Positions 7,146 to 12,199 of a DNA stretch of 13,456 nucleotides are shown here, one piece after another. The DNA comes from PS1 clade bacterium (lineage in GTDB: Bacteria; Pseudomonadota; Alphaproteobacteria; RS24), in the NCBI GenBank assembly GCA_016779015.1, contig JADHOK010000028.1, positions 1 to 13,456 on the forward strand, in the 5' to 3' direction. The position numbers were made by a program, and so were the translations under genes. Every line of letters starts with the position of its first letter. Position 1 is the first letter of the stretch. Under the pieces are notes generated by a model. That model saw only the letters and a program-made list of their open reading frames with translations. It was not told where the DNA came from and did no database searches.

Positions 7146-8888
7146 TTATTCTGCCGAAGGCGTTGTTTCGGCGTCTTCTGCCGGGACGCTCTGCGTATTT
7201 TTGCTGAAAGCAGCTTCGGCTTGCGCCTCGGCGGTTGTCGCAGCGCCCGCCGTTTCACCGGCTTCCTCAAGCGCTGCAGCCGCGGCCTCATCGGCCGCGC
7301 GTTGGGCTTCCTCGGCGCGCTGTTGGTCGAGCTCTTCTTGGGTAATCCAACCGGCTTCGACGCGCGCCGCCATAATCATATTCTCCGCCTCTTCGGCGCT
7401 GACATCAAAGCCGTCGAGAATACCTTCTTGGCGGACGCGGCGGCGTTCCACCGTCTCAAACCAGCCGGTCAAATCATCGGTCACGCAACCGGCGAAATCC
7501 TCGAGCGATTTGATGTCGTTTTCGCCCAGACGCACCAACATGGCCGGGGTCAAACCCTCCAGCCCCGCCAGCTCGTCAGCGACACCCATTTCTTTACGCT
7601 GCGCGTCGAGTTTCTCGTTTTCGCGGTCCAGATAGTCGCGCGCCCGGTCTTGGATTTCCTGCGCGGTTTCTTCGTCAAAACCCTCAATATAGGTAATCTC
7701 TTCAATCGGCACGAAAGCCACTTCTTCAACCGTTGCGAAACCTTCCGAAGCCAGAAGCTGCGCGATCATCTCATCGACATCCAGCGCTTCCATAAACAAC
7801 GCCGTGCGCTCGGTAAATTCGGTCTGACGGCGTTCGCTTTCCTGCGCCTCGGTCATTATGTCGATATCCCAGCCGGTGAGTTGCGAGGCGAGGCGGACAT
7901 TTTGCCCGCGACGCCCAATGGCGAGGCTCAATTGCTCGTCCGGCACCACCACTTCGATACGCTGCACGTCCTCATCGAGCACCACTTTGGTGACCTCGGC
8001 CGGCGCCAGCGCGTTGACGATGAAAGCCGCCGGGTCGGGTGACCACGGAATAATATCAACCTTTTCGCCTTGCAATTCATTGACCACAGCTTGCACGCGG
8101 CTGCCGCGCATACCGACACACGCGCCGACCGGATCAATCCCCGGGTCATTGGAAATGACACCGATTTTGGCGCGGCTGCCCGGGTCGCGGGCCACGGCGC
8201 GCACTTCGATAACGCCGTCATAAATCTCCGGCACTTCTTGCATAAACAATTTCGACATAAAAGCTGGGTCGGTGCGCGACAGAATGACTTGCGGGCCGCG
8301 CTGCTCGCGGCGCACATTTTGAATATAAGCGCGGATGCGGTCGCCGGGGCGGAACACTTCGCGCGGGATCAGATTATCGCGGCGCACCACGGCTTCCGAA
8401 CGGCCCAGATCGAGCACCGCATTGCCATATTCGACGCGCTTGACGACGCCGCTGATAATCTCACCAACGCGGTCTTTAAATTCTTCATATTGACGCTCGC
8501 GCTCGGCTTCGCGCACGCGCTGCACAATCACCTGTTTGGCGGCTTGGGTGGCGATACGGCCAAATTCAACCGGCGGCAATTCGTCGATCACTTCATCGCC
8601 GAGCTGCGCGTCGGGATTATCGCGCTGCGCAATGGCCAGCGATATTTCCGTATCGTCATTTTCCACCAACTCAACCACCGTCACCACGCGGAGCAATTTT
8701 GTCTCGCCGGTTTTCGGGTCGATATCGACACGGATATCATTTTCCTGCCCATAACGCGCTTTCGCCGCTTTTTGAATGGCGTCGGCCATGGCTGAGAGAA
8801 CAATGTCCATCTCAATGCCTTTTTCGCGCGCCACCGCATCGGCGATTTGCAAAAGTTCCAGCTTATTTGCACTAATTCCACTGGCCAT
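7146..8888 (-). CDS. nusA: Transcription elongation/termination factor NusA
   Basis: NusA binds RNA polymerase and nascent RNA, promotes pausing and termination, and joins antitermination complexes. The product (580 residues from the chosen start) has an N-terminal polymerase-binding domain (about 1-125), an S1 domain (about 142-205), KH1 with GMRGSR (near 260), KH2 with GRRGQN (near 326), and two C-terminal helix-hairpin-helix repeats (about 370-420 and 435-485) typical of the acidic repeats. An Ala/Glu-rich tail ends the protein. Two ATG codons lie 6 nt apart at 8894 and 8888. AGGAG (8899-8895) directly abuts the first with zero spacing but is 6 nt from the second, so I choose 8888 (protein begins MASGISANKLELL). 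The extended form would begin MKMASG. It is preceded by rimP (51-bp gap) and followed by ylxR. Confidence 0.97.
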   Translation of the reverse strand: MASGISANKLELLQIADAVAREKGIEMDIVLSAMADAIQKAAKARYGQENDIRVDIDPKTGETKLLRVVTVVELVENDDTEISLAIAQRDNPDAQLGDEVIDELPPVEFGRIATQAAKQVIVQRVREAERERQYEEFKDRVGEIISGVVKRVEYGNAVLDLGRSEAVVRRDNLIPREVFRPGDRIRAYIQNVRREQRGPQVILSRTDPAFMSKLFMQEVPEIYDGVIEVRAVARDPGSRAKIGVISNDPGIDPVGACVGMRGSRVQAVVNELQGEKVDIIPWSPDPAAFIVNALAPAEVTKVVLDEDVQRIEVVVPDEQLSLAIGRRGQNVRLASQLTGWDIDIMTEAQESERRQTEFTERTALFMEALDVDEMIAQLLASEGFATVEEVAFVPIEEITYIEGFDEETAQEIQDRARDYLDRENEKLDAQRKEMGVADELAGLEGLTPAMLVRLGENDIKSLEDFAGCVTDDLTGWFETVERRRVRQEGILDGFDVSAEEAENMIMAARVEAGWITQEELDQQRAEEAQRAADEAAAAALEEAGETAGAATTAEAQAEAAFSKNTQSVPAEDAETTPSAE

Positions 8889-8894
8889 TTTCAT

Positions 8895-8899
8895 CTCCT
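8895..8899 (-). promoter_or_regulatory. Ribosome binding site deciding the nusA start
   Basis: AGGAG on the minus strand touches the ATG at 8894 without any spacer, which is too close for initiation. It lies 6 nt from the ATG at 8888, close to the optimum. This favours the shorter NusA N-terminus. Confidence 0.7.
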
Positions 8900-8939
8900 A
8901 AATGGGGCGGGCGAGCTTCCTCTCACCGCGCCGGTTGGT

Positions 8940-9542
8940 TCATTTTCCTTTAGCAGCCCGCAAGCTTGCCTTTAATTCCGCCTCATCGGGCACTAGCCTC
9001 GCCTCGGCAATATTGTCCAGCGAAAAGCCCAAAACTTGCGGCTCGCTAAACCCTTCCAGCACCACTTGTAGGCGCGCTTCGCCGCCATTTGCAGCATCGC
9101 TGCCTTCGTCAAAACCTTCGATAATGCCGCGGAACCGACGCTGGCCGTCGACCGCTTGTTTGACTGCCAGCTTGGCCTCATAGCCACTCCAGCGGTCAAA
9201 ATCGACGGCGCGGGTCAGCGGGCGTGCAACACCGGGCGAGGATACTTCCAGCGCATAAGCACCGGCGATAGGGTTTTCGACATCCAACACATCGGAAACC
9301 GCATGGCTGATGGCCTCGCATTCATCAATGGTCAGGCCGAAACTGTCGTTCTCGGCCATCACTTGCAGCACCATTTTGCCGTCATCGCCGGTCATGCGGA
9401 TACGCAAAAGCTGAAACCCCAGCCCTTCGACCAGCGGTTGCACCAGCTCCAAAAACGGCCGCGCCGGACCGGGCGCCAGCAAATGCGCTGTCGCCATATC
9501 GGTGCGTGCCGTGTGCACATCGCTGATGGTCTCTGCGTCCAT
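8940..9542 (-). CDS. rimP: Ribosome maturation factor RimP
   Basis: RimP assists assembly of the 30S subunit, acting on S12 and helix-rich parts of the 16S decoding region. The 200-residue product contains the family signature EVSSPGVARPL (99-109) at the end of the N-terminal domain, preceded by LTIDECEAISHAVSDVLD (70-87), and a C-terminal Sm-like domain with FRGIIEGFDEG (137-147) and FSLDNIAEARLVPD (173-186). The reading frame stays open upstream to a GTG at 9650, but that extension would be encoded by the terminator hairpin and U tracts. The ATG at 9542 has AAGG and AGGA at good spacing (4 and 9 nt), so it is chosen. An internal ATG at 9497 lacks a ribosome site. It is the first gene of the nusA-infB cluster, directly behind a structured leader. 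Confidence 0.95.
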   Translation of the reverse strand: MDAETISDVHTARTDMATAHLLAPGPARPFLELVQPLVEGLGFQLLRIRMTGDDGKMVLQVMAENDSFGLTIDECEAISHAVSDVLDVENPIAGAYALEVSSPGVARPLTRAVDFDRWSGYEAKLAVKQAVDGQRRFRGIIEGFDEGSDAANGGEARLQVVLEGFSEPQVLGFSLDNIAEARLVPDEAELKASLRAAKGK

Positions 9543-9554
9543 AACACCTTTTCC

Positions 9555-9574
9555 TGCCGCTGTTTCTTCCGGCA
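9555..9574 (-). promoter_or_regulatory. Hairpin at the rimP ribosome site
   Basis: TGCCG (9574-9570) pairs with CGGCA (9559-9555) around a 10-nt purine-rich loop. The last paired A is the first base of the AGGA element of the rimP ribosome site. It could modestly limit access of ribosomes to rimP. The stem is only 5 bp. Confidence 0.3.
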
Positions 9575-9590
9575 AAAGCCCGAAAGAAAA

Positions 9591-9626
9591 CCCTAAAAAA
9601 ACCCCTAAAAAAACCCAAGAAAAAAA
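9591..9626 (-). repeat. Three U7 tracts separated by G runs in rimP leader
   Basis: On the minus strand three runs of seven T (9626-9620, 9613-9607, 9601-9595) alternate with GGG, GGGG and GGG, giving a TTTTTTTAGGG-like short tandem repeat with 12-13 nt period. The first run is the U tract of the intrinsic terminator. A further GGG at 9581-9579 makes four G runs with loops of 8 to 9 nt, so a weak quadruplex is possible. Such homopolymer tracts are also prone to length change and transcript slippage. Confidence 0.7.
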
Positions 9627-9650
9627 GCGGGGGCCGTTTGGCCTTCCCAC
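9620..9650 (-). terminator. Intrinsic terminator/attenuator between trmB and rimP
   Basis: Minus-strand GTGGG-AA-GGCC (9650-9640) pairs with GGCC-CCCGC (9635-9627) around an AAAC loop: 9 pairs (one G-U) with a two-base AA bulge, followed by seven U residues (9626-9620). It could end the metK-trmB transcript, about 80 nt after the trmB stop, or attenuate transcripts entering rimP. On the plus strand the same hairpin is followed by five T (9651-9655), so it may work in both directions. Confidence 0.8.
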
Positions 9651-9681
9651 TTTTTAAAAAAGCAGCATCAATGTGGGGGCC
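9640..9681 (-). promoter_or_regulatory. Candidate antiterminator pairing ahead of rimP
   Basis: GGCCCCCAC (9681-9673, minus strand) can form nine Watson-Crick pairs with GTGGG-AA-GGCC (9650-9640), the 5' arm of the terminator. It nearly repeats the terminator's 3' arm (GGCCCCCGC, 9635-9627), so the two copies compete for one partner. This is the architecture of a transcription attenuator. The upstream copy would only be complete in transcripts that start upstream of 9681. Confidence 0.5.
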
Positions 9682-9709
9682 ACTATAGCGATTTAGCTTG
9701 GGCGCGCAA
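9682..9709 (-). promoter_or_regulatory. Candidate promoter of the rimP-nusA-infB operon
   Basis: TATAGT (9687-9682, five of six matches to the -10 consensus) lies 16 nt after TTGCGC (9709-9704, a poor -35 match limited to TTG). Transcription would begin near 9675 and enter the terminator about 25 nt later. It is placed 19 nt after the trmB stop, the only intergenic space before rimP, which supports it. The weak -35 keeps confidence moderate. Confidence 0.5.
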
Positions 9710-9727
9710 GCATTTATCAACTCGCTA

Positions 9728-10438
9728 TCAACTAAGCTTCAAAAACCGCAAATAAGTCGGTTGGCGACCTTCGCGCAGCGCTTTGGCCCCATAACGCGTG
9801 CCCGGCCAATCGGCGGGCGCAAGACGCCAATCATCGCGGCAGCGCGCCTGCCAATCGAAGCCGCCATGGCGCGCCAGATGAATGAGCGACCAGTCAATAT
9901 AGGCGGGGATATCGCTGGCCAAAAAAAATACCCCGCCCGGGCGCAAGACGCGGTGAATCGCAGCGAGGTTTTCATCCGACACGAAGCGGCGCTTATGGTG
10001 GCGCGTTTTCGGCCATGGGTCGGGATAGAGCAGATACACAGCGCCCAGCGACGCATCGGGCAGCGCGTCCAAAACACTGCGCGCATCGTCCTGATAGATG
10101 GTGATATTACCGCGCCCCTCATCGGCAATCACGGTTAATAATTTGGCGACGCCATTGATAAACGGCTCGCAGCCGATGAACCCGCAATCGGGATACAGAG
10201 CAGCGCGCGCCGCCAAATGTTCGCCGCCGCCAAAGCCAATCTCCAGCGCATAATCGGAAAAAGAATTCTGAAACCAATCGGCCGGTCGATTGTCGGCGTT
10301 CAAATCGGGGGTCAGTTCGGGCAATAATTCGGCAACCAGACGGGCTTGCTTTTTGTGCAGGCGATGGCCCTGGCGCCGTCCGTAAATCAGCCGCTTGTTT
10401 TTAATATCTGCGGGTTTATCGGCCTGATTATCGACCAT
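9728..10438 (-). CDS. trmB: tRNA (guanine-N7-)-methyltransferase
   Basis: TrmB uses SAM to make m7G46 in the tRNA variable loop. The 236-residue product carries an N-terminal basic RLIYGRRQGHRL block (16-27), the SAM-binding loop EIGFGGGEHL (66-75), the GCEPFINGVA segment (89-98), the catalytic YPDPWPKTRHHKRR block (138-151, Asp140 in the conserved position) and a C-terminal GTRYGAKAL block (213-221). In this last block the family normally has a TxxE motif whose Glu helps bind the target guanine; here the residue is Gly217 (codon GGG). All other motifs are intact, so I expect an active enzyme with a substitution or a shifted contact. It starts 6 nt after metK with a weak ribosome site, so it is co-transcribed with the gene that supplies its SAM. 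Confidence 0.96.
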   Translation of the reverse strand: MVDNQADKPADIKNKRLIYGRRQGHRLHKKQARLVAELLPELTPDLNADNRPADWFQNSFSDYALEIGFGGGEHLAARAALYPDCGFIGCEPFINGVAKLLTVIADEGRGNITIYQDDARSVLDALPDASLGAVYLLYPDPWPKTRHHKRRFVSDENLAAIHRVLRPGGVFFLASDIPAYIDWSLIHLARHGGFDWQARCRDDWRLAPADWPGTRYGAKALREGRQPTYLRFLKLS

Positions 10439-10444
10439 CTGGGC

Positions 10445-11614
10445 CTAAAGCGCCGCCTTAATGGCCTCGGCCAAATCCGTGCGTTCCCAGCTAAAGCCGC
10501 CATCGGCGTCCGGCGCGCGGCCGAAATGGCCATAGGCCGCCGTGCGCGCATAAATCGGTTTATTGAGGCCCAAATGTTCGCGAATGCCGCGCGGGCTCAA
10601 ATCCATGGCTTGCGCCAAGGCGTTTTCCAGCACCGCCGCATCGACCTCGCCAGTGCCGTGCATATCGACATATATCGAAAGCGGTTGCGACACGCCGATA
10701 GCATAAGCCAGCTGAATGGTGCAGCGCCTCGCCAGACCGGCCGCGACGACATTTTTCGCCAAATAGCGCGCCGCATAGGCCGCCGAGCGGTCAACTTTGG
10801 TCGGGTCTTTGCCCGAAAACGCACCGCCGCCATGCGGGGCCGCGCCGCCATATGTATCGACGATGATTTTGCGGCCGGTCAGACCGGCATCGCCGTCGGG
10901 CCCGCCAATCACAAACGTGCCGGTCGGATTGACGTAAAACGCCTCTTCCGGACACATCCAGCCATCGGGCAGGACATTTTCAACAAATGGCCGCACCAGC
11001 TCGCGCACATCGTCTTGGCTCAAACCCTCATCGTGCTGGGTTGAGACCACAACCGAGGTGGCGCGCACCGGCTTGCCATCCTCATAGGCCAGACTGACCT
11101 GGCTTTTGCTGTCGGGACCGAAACCGGCAATCGCGCCGGATTTACGCGCCGCCGCCATATCGGCAAGAATCTGATGCGAAAAAGCAATCGGGGCCGGCAT
11201 CAGCTCTTCGGTTTCGCGGCAAGCATAGCCGAACATAATGCCTTGGTCGCCCGCACCCTCATCTTTATTGCCATCGCCCGCATCGACGCCTTGCGCAATA
11301 TGCGCCGACTGGCCGTGCACGCGCACTTGCACCTCGGCATTTTGCCAGTGAAAGCCGTCTTGCTCATAGCCAATATCCTTGACCGCCGCGCGGGCCAGCG
11401 CCTCCATCTCGTCATCCGAGACCAGACCGCTGGGGCGCACTTCGCCGGCCATGACGATAAGATTGGTGGTGGTCAGGGTCTCAACGGCGACACGCGCTTG
11501 CGCCTCGCGGGCCAAAAACGCGTCCAGAATCGTATCTGAAATGCGGTCGCAAACCTTGTCCGGATGCCCTTCGGACACCGATTCGGATGTGAAAACATAA
11601 GCTGGTCTGGACAT
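10445..11614 (-). CDS. metK: S-adenosylmethionine synthetase
   Basis: MetK condenses methionine and ATP to SAM, releasing phosphate and pyrophosphate, in the cytoplasm. The 389-residue product has the usual length and all landmarks: FTSESVSEGHPDK (8-20) at the ATP site, GAGDQGIMFGY (120-130), which is the first family signature, GPDGDAGLTGRKIIVDTYGG (238-257), and the phosphate-binding GGGAFSGKDPTKVDRSAAY (262-280), the second signature. Conserved Lys and Asp ligands in these blocks are present. The start has an AGAGGGG ribosome site at 11621-11627. trmB follows after 6 nt. An XRE regulator lies 84 nt upstream with no terminator between, so the three may form one transcript. I found no SAM-II-like or other known SAM riboswitch pattern in the leader, though a paired structure is visible. 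Confidence 0.98.
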   Translation of the reverse strand: MSRPAYVFTSESVSEGHPDKVCDRISDTILDAFLAREAQARVAVETLTTTNLIVMAGEVRPSGLVSDDEMEALARAAVKDIGYEQDGFHWQNAEVQVRVHGQSAHIAQGVDAGDGNKDEGAGDQGIMFGYACRETEELMPAPIAFSHQILADMAAARKSGAIAGFGPDSKSQVSLAYEDGKPVRATSVVVSTQHDEGLSQDDVRELVRPFVENVLPDGWMCPEEAFYVNPTGTFVIGGPDGDAGLTGRKIIVDTYGGAAPHGGGAFSGKDPTKVDRSAAYAARYLAKNVVAAGLARRCTIQLAYAIGVSQPLSIYVDMHGTGEVDAAVLENALAQAMDLSPRGIREHLGLNKPIYARTAAYGHFGRAPDADGGFSWERTDLAEAIKAAL

Positions 11615-11627
11615 TGGCGGCCCCTCT

Positions 11628-11679
11628 AAATTACCGGCATTTGTTTGGCAGGCTCGGCGGCGAGGGTCAAGCCTAATTT
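11628..11679 (-). promoter_or_regulatory. Structured metK leader
   Basis: AAATTA (11679-11674) is complementary to TAATTT (11633-11628), which is directly followed by the AGAGGGG ribosome site. Inside, AGGCT (11674-11670) is complementary to AGCCT (11654-11650). CTTGAC (11671-11666) in the same place resembles an alphaproteobacterial -35 box, but no convincing -10 box follows at 16-18 nt. Thus the stretch could be an mRNA structure reaching to the ribosome site or a weak promoter. It does not resemble the SAM-II consensus as I remember it. Confidence 0.35.
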
Positions 11680-11698
11680 CAAGATAGCCAAAAGCGGC

Positions 11699-12133
11699 TC
11701 AGTCTTTCGGGCCACCGGCAACGCGGGCAATATCATTGACCACGGCCAGCAATCGGCGGCGCATATTATCGTCATCAATGCTTAAAAAAGCCTGATTGAG
11801 CTCGACCCCGGGGCCGCTCGATATAAACTCCATGAGCGGCGAGACCGGCGGGTCATCTTGCAGCCCGTCATTGACGCCATTGGGCGCGGGCAGCGCATCG
11901 GGCGCGTCGAGGCCGTCGTAAAAATAACCGACCGGCACGCGCAACGCCTGCGCCAGTTCGAACAGGCGGCTGGCCGAAATGCGGTTCAGGCCTTTTTCAT
12001 ATTTCTGCACTTGTTGAAAGCTTACAACCAGTTGCCCGCTCAACGCCTCCTGGCTCATATGCAGCATCAACCGCCGCATGCGCACCCGCGCTCCAATATA
12101 GGCATCAAGTGTGCGCTCTTTATTTCGTGGCAT
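11699..12133 (-). CDS. XRE-family helix-turn-helix transcriptional regulator
   Basis: The 144-residue product has an N-terminal HTH_3 domain (about 12-68): GARVRMRRLMLHMSQEAL (14-31) is the first helix pair, VSFQQVQKYEKGLNRISASR (37-56) includes the recognition helix, and LFELAQALRVPVGYFYDGL (57-75) closes the fold. The C-terminal part (76-144) is a Pro/Asp-rich linker then a helix ending in LLAVVNDIARVAG. FQQVQKYEKG is typical of the alphaproteobacterial regulators often found next to metK (the PhrR/PraR-like group of rhizobia; group assignment from memory). The frame is open further upstream to 12193, but ATG 12133 has AAGGG 7-8 nt ahead and begins the conserved part. Inverted repeat TGCCG-N8-CGGCA overlaps its own putative -10 box, suggesting autoregulation. 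Its targets are not known from the sequence. Confidence 0.9.
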   Translation of the reverse strand: MPRNKERTLDAYIGARVRMRRLMLHMSQEALSGQLVVSFQQVQKYEKGLNRISASRLFELAQALRVPVGYFYDGLDAPDALPAPNGVNDGLQDDPPVSPLMEFISSGPGVELNQAFLSIDDDNMRRRLLAVVNDIARVAGGPKD

Positions 12134-12157
12134 GGATAAATCCCTTATTTTTCTTAT

Positions 12158-12175
12158 TGCCGAAACTATGCGGCA
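12158..12175 (-). promoter_or_regulatory. Candidate operator overlapping the XRE gene -10 box
   Basis: TGCCG and CGGCA half-sites (12175-12171 and 12162-12158, minus strand) flank 8 nt that contain the CATAGT -10 element. A bound regulator would block polymerase. The half-sites are only 5 bp in a GC-rich genome, so chance occurrence is possible; the position is what makes it notable. Confidence 0.4.
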
Positions 12176-12193
12176 GGCGGACCATAAGGGCAA
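12165..12193 (-). promoter_or_regulatory. Candidate promoter of XRE-metK-trmB
   Basis: TTGCCC (12193-12188) and CATAGT (12170-12165) are 17 nt apart in the 66-nt gap between the lnt stop and the regulator. The -10 matches four of six and the -35 three to four of six consensus bases. The expected start near 12158 leaves a leader of about 25 nt with AAGGG before the ATG at 12133. Confidence 0.5.
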
Positions 12194-12199
12194 CTGTGT

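Noticed and set aside
6981..8042. A 353-codon plus-strand frame spanning the ylxR-nusA junction.
   Set aside because: Antisense shadow of two real genes; no recognisable protein features.
8070..8795. A 241-codon plus-strand frame inside nusA.
   Set aside because: Antisense to the S1/KH coding region; His- and Asn-rich translation typical of an antisense shadow.
9543..9650. A 36-residue hydrophobic N-terminal extension of RimP starting at a GTG (FFSWVFLGVFLG...), which could look like a signal or membrane segment.
   Set aside because: It would be encoded by the terminator hairpin and U7 repeats, has no ribosome site, and RimP is a cytoplasmic ribosome factor. The ATG at 9542 has a good ribosome site.
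9654..9668. A four-codon leader peptide (Met-Leu-Leu-Phe, stop) before the rimP terminator.
   Set aside because: No ribosome site and no run of regulatory codons; most likely chance.
11615..11698. A SAM riboswitch upstream of metK.
   Set aside because: The 84-nt gap does not show the SAM-II pattern that I would expect, and it is too short for SAM-I. Only unspecific pairing is visible, so it is reported as a leader structure, not a riboswitch.
12134..12193. A 20-residue N-terminal extension of the XRE regulator (start at 12193).
   Set aside because: That start lies over the putative -35 box and lacks a ribosome site; the conserved protein begins at 12133 with AAGGG upstream.
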